A program made the translations under genes and the position numbers. DNA of 53,706 nucleotides from Bacteroidota bacterium (GTDB lineage: Bacteria > Bacteroidota > Bacteroidia > Chitinophagales > Chitinophagaceae). Location of the stretch: NCBI GenBank assembly GCA_018267915.1, contig JAFDXN010000023.1, positions 1-53,706 of the forward strand, in the 5' to 3' direction. The notes below the pieces were generated by a model, which ran no database searches, was not told where the DNA came from, and worked only from the letters and a program-made list of their open reading frames with translations. Shown here piece after piece: positions 43,107-52,475 of the stretch (the first letter of the stretch is position 1; the number at the start of each line of letters is the position of its first letter).

Positions 43107-46100
43107 ATGACAAAGTTCTCTGCACACCATGCGAACAAGCTATACGCCGTATTCGCCACTATATTTCTTGCTTTCCTGGTTAGTACCGGAGCCTCTGCAC
43201 AAACAGCTGCATCATACATTTTTACTGCCAATAGTACGCCTTATGTCTCTATTACGGGCACTAACCTGGCAGCTATACAAGCCGATGATGCTACTTCGGT
43301 TAACGTACCATTGAATTTTACGTTCAACTTCGCTGGCACCAACTATACGCAGGTTTCTGCCTGTTCCAATGGCTGGATCGCTTTCAGTAATGCGAACCCT
43401 TCAGCAGCTACCGGTCGTACTAACACACAGGCCAATGCCAACACCATCGGTGCAATGCTGATGCCGCTTTGGGATGATTTGGGCGGGCAAACAGGTACGC
43501 CCGCACCAGTCGCTACCTACACGACTACGGGCACCGCTCCTAATCGTGTTTTCACTATGCAGTGGGCCACATGGCGCTGGTCCTTTTCAAGCAACCCGAA
43601 TGTGATATCCTTCCAGGTGAAGTTATACGAGACCACGAATGTGATCGAGTTTTGTTACAGTCAGGGTGCAGTAGCCGCAGTATCTCCTTCCGCTACTATT
43701 GGTATCTTTAATACCAACACCGATTGGCAGACCCTGAACAATGCTACCGCTTCGCCTACCGCACAGACTGCAACCTTCACTACCAACATCAGCACAAAGC
43801 CGGCTACCAATCAGCTATATCGGTGGAGCCCCCCGCCCCCTTGTTCTGGTACCCCCGTTGCGGGAACTATCAGCGCAACGGCTACTTCTGGTTGTCCTGG
43901 TTATACGTCTACACTTTCACTCACTGGCGCCACCAATGCTGCCGGCATTACTTACCAATGGCAATCGGGTCCTACGGCTACCGGACCATGGACGAATGTT
44001 GCGACAACTCCCACATACGTTGCTACTGTCAATACAAGCACCTATTATCAATGTATTGTCACCTGTACCAATAGCGGCCAGTCGGCCACTACAACCCCGA
44101 TATTGTTGTCGGCTACCGCACATACTACTGCTACATTGCCGTTTACCGAAAGTTTTGAGAGCTGGGTAAACTTCTGTTCTACATCCGATGTGCCGACATC
44201 CTTTGTCTGGGGCAATACACCGTCTACGGGCAACAACTCATGGCGTCGTGATGACCAGGGAGCTACAGCAGCATGGGGATCTGTGGGTAGCGGACTTTAT
44301 TCTCCCGTGTTCACTGCAGGCGCCCATTCAGCCCGCTTCCACAGTTTCCTGGCCAGTTCAGGCACACAGGGCAAGCTCGATCTGTATGTCGACTTCAGTG
44401 CAATTGGTTCAAAGAGTATTAGTTTCGACTATATTAATACAAGTGGAACGGATAAGCTTGATGTCCAGGTGTCAACTGACGGAGGGCTTACTTTTACAAC
44501 TCTTGTAACGAAAGCGACTTCGGGTACATGGAGTAGCACTACGGTTACAACACCTGCAGTCGCCAACCCCGCGATTCTACGGTTCATGGCTACTTCAGAT
44601 TTCGGAGCCACAGATATCGGGCTGGACAATGTGCATATTGACCCGCCAATTCCCTGTAATGCTGCCCCTGCTATTGCCGGGCCAACCGCAACACCGTCTT
44701 CATTCAATTGCTCAGGCGCGCCCGTGCTGGACCTCACAACATACCCGGCGGCCACCATAAGCGGTATCACATATCAATGGCAATCATCCCCCGCTAACCA
44801 GAACATATGGACCAGCATTAGCAGTCCGCAGACCACAACTTCTTTTACGGCTCCCGCTATTACTGCTAACACTGACTATCGCGTAATAGCGGTATGTACC
44901 AATACCAACCAAAGTACTATTTCTGCCACTGTTACCGCTACTGTTACCGGCACTACTGCGTCGCCGGCGACTTCAAACATATGCCTCGGTACGGGTCAGA
45001 TACTAACTGCAACTGCTCCGCCGGTCAACGTAACGCTATTCAGCGACGACTTTAATAACGCTCCGTTAATGACAGTCAATAACACGGGCCCTGCTTCTAC
45101 AAGTTTTATTCAACACACATATCCCTATACTTACGTCGGTTCCTCCACCGTTACATTTGCTCCACCAACAAATACCAGCTTTTTCTCTGCCATTTCAGAT
45201 GCAGCTAATCAAGGGGCTAACACACGGTTGATTAGCCCGGTGATAAACACAAGCGGCTTTAATACGCTCACGTTGACTTTTAACCATTGCTTGAGATATA
45301 TTGGCCCATCTGTGCTATTAGAGGTATCAACAGATGGTGGCCTCAGTTGGTCGACAGCGCAAGCCTTTACCGCCTCAACTACTAATGCCACAAACGGAAC
45401 ATTTGTTCCTGCATCCGTTAATCTTAACACATATGTAAATCAGCCCAACTTCATGTTTAGGTTCAACTATACAGTTGGTTGGGATTGGTGGTGGGCCATT
45501 GATGATGTTGTGTTGTCAGGATTAAGCAGTACACCATCCTTCTCCTGGACGGCAACACCATCATTGAATTCCGGTCTTCCTGCCGCAGCGCAAACATTGT
45601 CGCAGGCAAATAATAACATTACAGTTACACCAACTGCAGGTGGTACTTATACTTATACGGTCACTTCGAATGCACCCGGTTGCGTAACTGCCAGCGCTAC
45701 CGTTGTAGTTGATCCGGGGCCATCGGGTTCTATGTCGATTAACTCAACTTCGATATGCAGCGGCAACAGTGACACAGTGATATTCACCGGCACTCCGCTA
45801 GCTACAGTAACCTACAATGTCAATGCGGGGCCTTCGCAGACAGTTGTGCTTGATTCAACAGGCAATGCTATGGTTATTACTGGTCCGCTCAGCTCCAACA
45901 CTACTTATCAACTCATAAGCGTTACCGCGGTGAACTTCTGCGTTACCAACTATAATACAAGCAGCACAATAACTGTTAACCCACTGCCCGTGATGAGTGC
46001 GGGCATGCCTTCAAGCAATAGCCCAGTATGCTCGGGTAATACGCTGAACCTCTCGGTAAGCACTACACCGGCAAGCAGCACATACAGCTGGACCGGCCCG

Positions 46101-48533
46101 GCTTTCGGCACGCCGGACCCAAACCAGAATCCTGTGGTAGCCAACGCACAAACATCTTACACTGGCACTTATACTGTTGTGGCTACTACATCGGCAGGTT
46201 GTTCGGTAACGGGCACCACAAATGTGGTGGTGAACCTGACGCCGGCCATAAATGTAGCCGCAAACAACACTAATAGTTGCAGCGGTACCGATGGTTCTGT
46301 GACTATCAGCGGCATGCTGCCCAATGCGAACTACACCATGAGCTATACAGACGCTACAACGCATACTGCAAGCATCACATCTGATGGAGTAGGGCAGTAT
46401 ACGATAACTAACCTGCCTGCGGGTACGTACACTAACATCTACGTCGTACAAAATGCATGTACTTCAAACGTCGTGAATATTACGGTTAATGATCCTCCGC
46501 CACCGTCAATAAGCGGAACGGTACCTGCAAACCCCACAGCTTGTGGTGCATCAAACGGGAGTATCACTTTGCAGGGATTGCTTCCTAACACAGCTTATGA
46601 TCTGTATTATAACAATGCATCTACTCCCCAGAATATTACAACCAACGCGGCAGGTAACCTCGCCATCACGAATCTTGCTGCCGGCAACTACGACAGCATT
46701 TACGTGATGCGCGTCAACTGTACATCGAATGTGATAACGCATGTAGTCCTGTCAGATCCGAATGCGCCCAATCCACCGATACCGAACGATGTAGTTTATT
46801 GCCAGTTTGATCCTGCATTGCCCCTTTCTGCTACGGCAACAGGTACGGATGTTTTGAAGTGGTATATCGTTCCTTCGGGTGGACTCGGCGTTACCAATGC
46901 CCCCGTCCCTTCAACAAACACCCCCGGCACCTTTGGGTGGTACGTAACTCAAACCGACTCCCTTGGCTGCGAAAGCCAGCGGGTGCCGCAGTCGGTACTT
47001 GTAAAAGTGAAGCCACAGGTTCCTACGGCGCCGACCTCTGCATATAGATATTGCCAGTTCGATAGCACCGCGGTGCAATTGTCGGCAAATGGCGACTCGC
47101 TTAAATGGTACACGCAACCGGTAGGAGGCAATCCATCCTTCACTGCGCCTACTCCTTCTACAACAACAGCTGGCACTACTACGTGGTATGTGTCACAAAC
47201 CATCAATGGTTGTGAGAGCGACAGGATGGCTATACAGGTAACTATCATAACCAAGCCTCAGCCACCCATTGTAAAAGATATCACTTATTGCCAGTTCGAC
47301 CAGCCGGTTGCCCTCACTGCAATAGGCGACAGCCTGAAGTGGTATAGCAGCCCGCTAGGTGGAACGCCTTTACCTGCGGCGCCTGTACCATCTACAGCTT
47401 TACCCGATACCACTATATGGTATGTAAGCCAAACGGTGAATGGCTGCGAAAGTGATCTGTCAGCTATCACCGTCATCGTGTACTACAAGCCAACTGCTGA
47501 AATAACTACTTCCCGCGATGCGCTTTGCCAAGGCGATACGATACTCGTGAGCTATATCGGAAACGGCACTCAGCTGACCACTTATGATTGGCTATGGCCC
47601 GCGGGTACCAACATCCTTAGCGGAACAGCACAGGGACCTTATGTAGTTCAACTGAACGGAATGGGTATGAATACCATTTCACTGGTAGCAAGCCAGGACG
47701 GCTGTTCGAGTCCTTCGGCTACCCACACCGTATACGTGAAGCAAACGCCAGAAGTGAGCATATCTTTACGCAACAATATTGTATGTACTGGCGATCCTGT
47801 TTACCTGTCGATAGGATACCAGAATATGGAGATCGCCAATTACCTCTGGAACTTCAACCACGCTCATACCAGCGATGGCTCAAACTCTGCAAACGGCGGT
47901 GGGCCATACTACCTGATATGGAACCAGCCGGGCACTTATGTGGTGAACCTGCATGTAAGTTCTAAAGAAGATTGCAGTGCAGATGTAGCTGATACTGTAG
48001 TGGTACACGAACATCCGGAGGCAAAGATCAGCGGTGCGACTACGGCTGAGATATGCAGCGGGGATAAAGTAGACCTGTCGGCTAGTGTGAATAATAGCAG
48101 GTACACCTACAACTGGCAACCGCAGCAATTCTTCGACTACGATTATAATAGTCCGGTAGTTACAGCACATGTTGATGCCTCCGGCTACGTGAGCCTTAAA
48201 GTGACCAACGAGTACGGCTGCGAAAGCACCGACAGTGTAATGATAAACACAAAACCTTGCTGTGAACTTTACCTGCCGAGCGCCTTCTCGCCGAATGGTG
48301 ATGGCAAGAATGATCTGTTCAGGATCATCAACGCAGGCAGGCACCACCTGGAGAGCCTGAGGGTCTATAACCGTTATGGCCAGGAGGTATTCTCAACCAG
48401 TAATGAGAAAGACGGATGGGACGGTAGCTACAATGGGGTGGCCCAGGAAATGGGTACTTACCAATATGTAGTTAAGTTCCGTTGCGACGGCAAGGATACT
48501 TACCAGAAAGGTGAAGTGACGCTTGTGAGGTAA
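43107..48533 (+). CDS. Giant secreted Ig/PKD-repeat protein with gliding-type C-terminal domain
   Basis: The protein is 1808 aa from ATG 43107. A signal peptide ends SAQT (about residue 32). A beta-sandwich region of the Bacteroidota nidogen/MAM-like type covers about 35-250. Further jelly-roll and Ig-like parts follow at about 340-500 and 630-830. Three Ig-like repeats with YCQFD lie near 1230-1460. PKD-like parts with CSGDKVDLSASV come before a C-terminal CHU_C domain (about 1725-1808; SAFSPNGDGKNDLFRI, NRYGQEVFSTS, GTYQYVVKFRCDGK), which is the T9SS type B signal. It is probably a surface adhesin or glycan-binding protein that needs PorSS/PorU-type processing. The upstream neighbour carries a type A tail. 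Confidence 0.88.
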   Translation: MTKFSAHHANKLYAVFATIFLAFLVSTGASAQTAASYIFTANSTPYVSITGTNLAAIQADDATSVNVPLNFTFNFAGTNYTQVSACSNGWIAFSNANPSAATGRTNTQANANTIGAMLMPLWDDLGGQTGTPAPVATYTTTGTAPNRVFTMQWATWRWSFSSNPNVISFQVKLYETTNVIEFCYSQGAVAAVSPSATIGIFNTNTDWQTLNNATASPTAQTATFTTNISTKPATNQLYRWSPPPPCSGTPVAGTISATATSGCPGYTSTLSLTGATNAAGITYQWQSGPTATGPWTNVATTPTYVATVNTSTYYQCIVTCTNSGQSATTTPILLSATAHTTATLPFTESFESWVNFCSTSDVPTSFVWGNTPSTGNNSWRRDDQGATAAWGSVGSGLYSPVFTAGAHSARFHSFLASSGTQGKLDLYVDFSAIGSKSISFDYINTSGTDKLDVQVSTDGGLTFTTLVTKATSGTWSSTTVTTPAVANPAILRFMATSDFGATDIGLDNVHIDPPIPCNAAPAIAGPTATPSSFNCSGAPVLDLTTYPAATISGITYQWQSSPANQNIWTSISSPQTTTSFTAPAITANTDYRVIAVCTNTNQSTISATVTATVTGTTASPATSNICLGTGQILTATAPPVNVTLFSDDFNNAPLMTVNNTGPASTSFIQHTYPYTYVGSSTVTFAPPTNTSFFSAISDAANQGANTRLISPVINTSGFNTLTLTFNHCLRYIGPSVLLEVSTDGGLSWSTAQAFTASTTNATNGTFVPASVNLNTYVNQPNFMFRFNYTVGWDWWWAIDDVVLSGLSSTPSFSWTATPSLNSGLPAAAQTLSQANNNITVTPTAGGTYTYTVTSNAPGCVTASATVVVDPGPSGSMSINSTSICSGNSDTVIFTGTPLATVTYNVNAGPSQTVVLDSTGNAMVITGPLSSNTTYQLISVTAVNFCVTNYNTSSTITVNPLPVMSAGMPSSNSPVCSGNTLNLSVSTTPASSTYSWTGPAFGTPDPNQNPVVANAQTSYTGTYTVVATTSAGCSVTGTTNVVVNLTPAINVAANNTNSCSGTDGSVTISGMLPNANYTMSYTDATTHTASITSDGVGQYTITNLPAGTYTNIYVVQNACTSNVVNITVNDPPPPSISGTVPANPTACGASNGSITLQGLLPNTAYDLYYNNASTPQNITTNAAGNLAITNLAAGNYDSIYVMRVNCTSNVITHVVLSDPNAPNPPIPNDVVYCQFDPALPLSATATGTDVLKWYIVPSGGLGVTNAPVPSTNTPGTFGWYVTQTDSLGCESQRVPQSVLVKVKPQVPTAPTSAYRYCQFDSTAVQLSANGDSLKWYTQPVGGNPSFTAPTPSTTTAGTTTWYVSQTINGCESDRMAIQVTIITKPQPPIVKDITYCQFDQPVALTAIGDSLKWYSSPLGGTPLPAAPVPSTALPDTTIWYVSQTVNGCESDLSAITVIVYYKPTAEITTSRDALCQGDTILVSYIGNGTQLTTYDWLWPAGTNILSGTAQGPYVVQLNGMGMNTISLVASQDGCSSPSATHTVYVKQTPEVSISLRNNIVCTGDPVYLSIGYQNMEIANYLWNFNHAHTSDGSNSANGGGPYYLIWNQPGTYVVNLHVSSKEDCSADVADTVVVHEHPEAKISGATTAEICSGDKVDLSASVNNSRYTYNWQPQQFFDYDYNSPVVTAHVDASGYVSLKVTNEYGCESTDSVMINTKPCCELYLPSAFSPNGDGKNDLFRIINAGRHHLESLRVYNRYGQEVFSTSNEKDGWDGSYNGVAQEMGTYQYVVKFRCDGKDTYQKGEVTLVR
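46781..47493 (+). repeat. Three tandem Ig-like repeats inside the giant protein
   Basis: Units start near 46781, 47030 and 47270, each about 240 bases. The hallmarks are YCQFD, LKWY and a WYVSQTVNGCESD-type end. They share about half their residues and form a row of about 80-aa domains. Confidence 0.8.
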
Positions 48534-48548
48534 TATTCGATATAGCAG

Positions 48549-48589
48549 GCACGAAGGTGGTCGTTTGGATGACCACCTTCGTGCTTTTT
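48549..48589. terminator. Strong bidirectional terminator
   Basis: GCACGAAGGTGGTC (48549-48562) pairs exactly with GACCACCTTCGTGC (48571-48584) around an 8-base loop, then TTTTTAG. It separates the giant plus-strand gene from the minus-strand hldD operon. The 14-bp perfect stem is unusually long. Confidence 0.95.
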
Positions 48590-48596
48590 AGTAATG

Positions 48597-49577
48597 TTAA
48601 AAGCAGTTGTTGCGTTCCAGGTAGAAGAGGACGTACTCCCTGATTCCTTCCTCGATGCTGCAGAAAGGCCTGTCGTAGCCGCTCTCAAGGAACTTACCCA
48701 TGTCAGCCTCGGTGAAGTACTGGTACTTGTCGCGGATGTCTTCTGGGGTGTCGATGTAGGTGATGTTCTCGGGCTTTTGGAGCACTTTGAATATGGCTTT
48801 TACAAGATCTTTGAATGTTCTTGCCTTACCGGTGCCGGCATTGTATAGGCCGCTGCCGGGGTTTTGTACCATCAGCCATACACATATCCTTGCTACATCG
48901 CGCACATAGATGAAGTCACGCATCTGCTCGCCGTCTTTATAGTCGGGGTTGTGCGACCTGAAGAGCTTTACCTCTCCCTTCTCTTTTATCTGCTTATATG
49001 CATGATATACCACTGATGCCATGCGGCCCTTATGATACTCGTTAGGACCATATACGTTGAAGAACTTAATGCCGGCCCATGTTGGCGGACAAGTCTTTTG
49101 GGCTAGTGCCCAGAGGTCAAATTCCTGCTTGGATACTGCATAGGGATTCAAGGGCTTGAGGTCGGCTATATTGGCCATGCGGTCGCTGTAGCCGTGTTCG
49201 CCATTACCGTATGTCGCGGCGGAGGAGGCATAGACCAGTGGTATCTTATTGGCCGTGCAGAGCTCCCAGATCTTTTTTGAGTATTCCAGGTTCAGCTTTC
49301 GGAATATCTCGTAGTCGGGCTCGGTGGTATCGGTGCGGGCGCCGAGGTGGAACATGTATTGTATGCTGCCCGGGTTGTCCGCATACCAGTCGAAGAACTG
49401 GTTGCGCTCTATCTTGTGCAGGTACTGGCGGCCTTCATTGTTGATGGCCTTGCGCTCGTCGCTGAAGTCGTCGATGAGGATGAGGTTGTCGTAGCCGAGC
49501 TGGTTGAGATAGCCTGCCAGGTAGCTACCTATGAAGCCCGCGGCACCTGTGATGGCTATGTTATCCTCTATCTGCAT
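48597..49577 (-). CDS. hldD: ADP-glyceromanno-heptose 6-epimerase
   Basis: The protein is 326 aa, an extended SDR. NADP site ITGAAGFIGSYLAGYL, then HLGARTDTTE, catalytic SSAATYG and YAVSKQEFD (YxxxK), KFFNVYGPNEYHKGRMASVV and GEQMRDFIYVRDV. It makes ADP-L-glycero-D-manno-heptose for the LPS core. It is the last gene of a minus-strand run that ends at the 48549 terminator. Confidence 0.94.
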   Translation of the reverse strand: MQIEDNIAITGAAGFIGSYLAGYLNQLGYDNLILIDDFSDERKAINNEGRQYLHKIERNQFFDWYADNPGSIQYMFHLGARTDTTEPDYEIFRKLNLEYSKKIWELCTANKIPLVYASSAATYGNGEHGYSDRMANIADLKPLNPYAVSKQEFDLWALAQKTCPPTWAGIKFFNVYGPNEYHKGRMASVVYHAYKQIKEKGEVKLFRSHNPDYKDGEQMRDFIYVRDVARICVWLMVQNPGSGLYNAGTGKARTFKDLVKAIFKVLQKPENITYIDTPEDIRDKYQYFTEADMGKFLESGYDRPFCSIEEGIREYVLFYLERNNCF

Positions 49578-49595
49578 GCACTGCAGCTAATGTAA

Positions 49596-49901
49596 TTAGT
49601 GAACTTCTTTTTGTACGGTGTCATTGGCCGCTTTGGCGCCACTGTTTTCTGTAGGCTTGCCTATGCCTGTTTCACCAGACATTGTTTCGTTAGCTGTAGC
49701 AGATTCGGGCTTCTCGATGGGATGTTCGGTCTTCTCTTTGCCTGCTCCTTCTTCTCCTTCGCTTTTGCCCATTATTTCAATAAAATTGAGCGCAGCGATG
49801 AAGAGGAATGCAAGGATAACAACCAGCCAGAAGGAGGAGCGCATTGATGTTTTAGATGTTTTTTCTCCGCCCTGGTTTTCGTTATGAGTTTCGTGAGACA
49901 T
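49596..49901 (-). CDS. Small single-helix membrane protein, unknown
   Basis: The protein is 101 aa. A charged N-terminus, one membrane helix (FWLVVILAFLFIAALNFIEIM, about 24-44) and a Glu/Lys/Ser-rich tail (about 45-101) that would lie in the periplasm. It is 18 bases before the hldD gene and could be part of its operon. A -7 box is at 49927-49934. I see no family motif. Confidence 0.65.
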   Translation of the reverse strand: MSHETHNENQGGEKTSKTSMRSSFWLVVILAFLFIAALNFIEIMGKSEGEEGAGKEKTEHPIEKPESATANETMSGETGIGKPTENSGAKAANDTVQKEVH

Positions 49902-49926
49902 GTAGTTGTTTTTATTTGTATTGCTG

Positions 49927-49934
49927 CAAAAATA
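49927..49934 (-). promoter_or_regulatory. -7 box TATTTTTG upstream of the 49901 start
   Basis: The minus strand reads TATTTTTG 25 bases before ATG 49901, so an internal promoter could drive this gene and hldD. No good -33 TTTG is seen. Confidence 0.45.
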
Positions 49935-49996
49935 ATCGTTTGGGCTTATTTCCCTAATAGGTTAATAAAAGATTAAATGGAATAATATGTTGCCGG

Positions 49997-50521
49997 TTAA
50001 AGCTTAGCGGGAGGCTGCATGAGCGTGCCGCATATTTTGCACATGCGCTTGTCTTCGTCGGCGTAAAAGGCCTCCATGACGGGAGGTAGCTGGGACACGA
50101 TGTCGCTCACGTTCATATGCTCTTCGTACAGCTTGTTGCCGCAGTTTTCGCAGAACCACATAAAGGCGTCCTGCTCATCGCCGCCGCGCACTTTCTCTAT
50201 AACGAGGCCCACGGTATTGGGGCCGCGCTGGGGGGAGTGGGGCACGCGTGCCGGCAGCAGGAACATATCGCCCTGCTTAATGGGTATATCCACGATCTTA
50301 CCGTCTTCCTGGATCTTCACAACCACGTCGCCCTCCAGCTGATAGAATAGCTCCTCGGTATTGTTGTAGTGGAAGTCCTTACGGCTGTTGGGGCCGCCTA
50401 CCACCATGACGATGAAGTCGCCGGCGTCTTTATACACGCACTGGTTGCCAACGGGTGGCTTCAGTAGGTGGCGATTGTCTTCTATCCATTTGCTGAGGTT
50501 AAAGGGACGTGTTACCGGCAT
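49997..50521 (-). CDS. nbaC: 3-hydroxyanthranilate 3,4-dioxygenase
   Basis: The protein is 174 aa, a cupin ring-opening dioxygenase. Metal ligands are in KDFHYNNTEELFYQ (His and Glu) and PARVPHSPQR (His). The C-terminal rubredoxin-like iron site has FCENCG and MCKICG, as in bacterial enzymes of this type. It turns 3-hydroxyanthranilate into 2-amino-3-carboxymuconate semialdehyde, the step toward quinolinate and NAD or toward tryptophan breakdown. The other kynurenine genes are not in this window. It is 10 bases downstream of the CNNM gene. Confidence 0.93.
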   Translation of the reverse strand: MPVTRPFNLSKWIEDNRHLLKPPVGNQCVYKDAGDFIVMVVGGPNSRKDFHYNNTEELFYQLEGDVVVKIQEDGKIVDIPIKQGDMFLLPARVPHSPQRGPNTVGLVIEKVRGGDEQDAFMWFCENCGNKLYEEHMNVSDIVSQLPPVMEAFYADEDKRMCKICGTLMQPPAKL

Positions 50522-50531
50522 ATGTTCTTCT

Positions 50532-51809
50532 TTAGATGTTTACTAATATTTTCATTTTCACCGTCTCGATACGGGTGTCGGTAACCAGGAGTATGTCGAA
50601 CTCATTGTTGCCGATGATGATGCGCTCCTTGATCTTTGGTATCGTCTCGTGCTCAGAGATGATGTAACCTGACAGCGTTTCAGACTCTTCGGTAGGGAAG
50701 TTGAAGTGATATTTCTCGTTGAGATACTCGAGCTCGAGGCGGCCGGAGAAGATGTATTCGTTCTCGGATATCTGCTTCTCCACATACTCCTGCACATCGT
50801 ATTCGTCGTTAATATCGCCGAAGATCTCTTCGAGCACGTCCTCCATCGTTACGATGCCGGCTGTGCCGCCAAACTCATCAACCACCCATGCAATGCTCTT
50901 GCGCTCGCGGGTGAAGCGGTTCATAAGGTCGACAGCGCTCATGGCCTCGGGCACGGCAGTGATGGTATGCAGGATGTCGCGTATGCCGGCAGGACGGCGG
51001 TTGAGATCAAGGTGGTGCAGGTAGCCGACTATGTTATCGATATTGCCTTCGTAAACGATGATCTTGGAGAGCTTGGTGCTGATGAACTTCTCCCTTACTT
51101 CGGCTATGGGGGTGCTCACATCCAGCGCTTCGATCTCGTTGCGCGGCACCATGCAGTGGCGGATCTTCACGTTCACCAGGTAAAGAGCATTCTCGAACAG
51201 CTCGGTATTCAGTTCCTTCACTTCGTTCTCATGACCGTGCATGCTTTGCTTCACAAAGACCTCAAGATCGACACGGTTAAAGACTTGGTGGTTATCGCGT
51301 ATTCGCACGTTGAAGAGGTATTTGAGTATAAACTCGGAAATGGATACGAACACCTTTGCCATAGGGTAAAGGATGTAGTACATGAGCAGGATGGGCACGC
51401 TGAAGATGACGAGCACCTGCTCGGCCTTCAGCCTGAATATAGCCTTGGGCAGAAACTCTGCGAATATGAGGATGACGAGGGTGGCAAAGAAGGTATCGAG
51501 CAGGAGGTGTATGTATTGCGAATTGAAGGGCGGGGGCAGGCGGTTGAGTATAGGGTCGGTCATCTGGGTCATGAGCAGGGAGTAAACGACCAGGAGTATA
51601 TTGACGCCTATGAGGCTGGTGCCTATGAACTCGGCAGGGTTCTCCATGAAGCGGGCCAGTATCCTGCCCGAGAAGGTGCCTTGCTTTTTGCGCAGCTCGA
51701 TATTGAGTTTATTGGCTGATATGAAAGCGATCTCCGTGCCTGCGAAAAAGCCAATGAGCAAAATACATCCTAATATATATAATAACAGGTGCTGAAAGTC
51801 CAATTCCAT
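50532..51809 (-). CDS. CNNM/CBS-pair membrane protein (CorC/HlyC-like)
   Basis: The protein is 425 aa from ATG 51809. A CNNM (DUF21) membrane domain with three or four helices covers about 1-180, a CBS pair about 200-330 (MVPRNEIEALDVSTPIAEVR, VVDEFGGTAGIVTMEDVLEE), and a CorC/HlyC transporter-associated domain the rest. The family includes magnesium or cobalt exporters and the gliding protein GldE. The GldE identity cannot be decided from context. A -7 box overlaps the alternative TTG 51821, so ATG 51809 is preferred. It heads the minus-strand run. Confidence 0.88.
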   Translation of the reverse strand: MELDFQHLLLYILGCILLIGFFAGTEIAFISANKLNIELRKKQGTFSGRILARFMENPAEFIGTSLIGVNILLVVYSLLMTQMTDPILNRLPPPFNSQYIHLLLDTFFATLVILIFAEFLPKAIFRLKAEQVLVIFSVPILLMYYILYPMAKVFVSISEFILKYLFNVRIRDNHQVFNRVDLEVFVKQSMHGHENEVKELNTELFENALYLVNVKIRHCMVPRNEIEALDVSTPIAEVREKFISTKLSKIIVYEGNIDNIVGYLHHLDLNRRPAGIRDILHTITAVPEAMSAVDLMNRFTRERKSIAWVVDEFGGTAGIVTMEDVLEEIFGDINDEYDVQEYVEKQISENEYIFSGRLELEYLNEKYHFNFPTEESETLSGYIISEHETIPKIKERIIIGNNEFDILLVTDTRIETVKMKILVNI

Positions 51810-51818
51810 ATGTGATTT

Positions 51819-51826
51819 CAAAGATA
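51819..51826 (-). promoter_or_regulatory. -7 box TATCTTTG, 9 bases before ATG 51809
   Basis: The minus strand reads TATCTTTG and ends nine bases before the start. It may drive the CNNM-nbaC-membrane protein-hldD run. The -33 region falls in the GTTGAT repeat array. Confidence 0.45.
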
Positions 51827-51834
51827 GTTGTTAA

Positions 51835-51891
51835 GTTGATAGGTTGGTAGGTTGATTAAGTTGATTGGGTTGATTGGTTGATTGGGTTGTG
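51835..51891 (+). repeat. Octamer-like tandem repeat array 1 (GTTGAT-type)
   Basis: GTTGNN begins at 51835, 51843, 51851, 51860, 51869, 51877 and 51886, a period of 8-9 bases. Units vary (GTTGATAG-like, GTTGATTGG). It directly abuts the CNNM promoter. No open frame crosses it in a meaningful way. Confidence 0.8.
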
Positions 51892-52303
51892 GTTTGGCGA
51901 GCTCACCATGACAATTCATGATCCGGCAGGGTGGCTCTGTAATGATATTAAAACTGTGCCGCTTCTTGTTTTTGCCGATTTAGCGAAACCGGAAGTCGGC
52001 TGGGGGTTTTTTGTGTGATTGTTCATTGATATTTAGGTATTTAGAGGGGGTTATTGAATATGAATGCAGCTTCCTGTTACTTCCGATTTGCTTCCGGTTT
52101 ACTTCCGGTCCGGAAGTTTGCCTTGTCCTGAAATCACTTTACACCTTGGTGAGATAATCCTGATTTTACTTTACATGACATTTTATTAGTCCTGAAAGAG
52201 GTTTACAAAACACCAGCCGCAGGATAAAGTTACGATGGCGGATAGGGGCGACCCAAATATTGTGGATAAGAAGTGATAAAATTGAAATTTTTAATGGGTG
52301 GGG
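51892..52303. other. Gene-poor spacer with phased CTTCCG cluster
   Basis: About 410 bases with no gene I support. CTTCC(G) starts at 52070, 52080, 52091 and 52102 (10-11 base steps), followed by an inverted CGGAAG at 52111-52116. An AAACCGGAAG at 51987-51996 is the exact complement of 52091-52100. Confidence 0.6.
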
Positions 52304-52341
52304 GTTGATAGGTTACCAGGTTGACATGTTGATAGGTTGAT
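52304..52341 (+). repeat. Octamer tandem repeat array 2 (GTTGATAG)
   Basis: GTTG/GTTA begins at 52304, 52312, 52320, 52328 and 52336, exactly 8 bases apart. Units read GTTGATAG, GTTACCAG, GTTGACAT, GTTGATAG, GTTGAT. It has the same orientation and consensus as array 1, about 470 bases away. Confidence 0.82.
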
Positions 52342-52475
52342 CCCAATTGCTATTCCGGATGTTCTGAAGGGATATCCTGAACTTGGGATAGGAAGCCGTT
52401 TTTCAAACGGAAATCTGTGAGGTGAAGACAGAGCGTAAGTGAGGTGCAAACTGAAGTTCCCGTAGCTATTTTACT

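Noticed and set aside
51835..52341. Repeat arrays as CRISPR
   Set aside because: Units of 8 bases without spacers, no cas genes.
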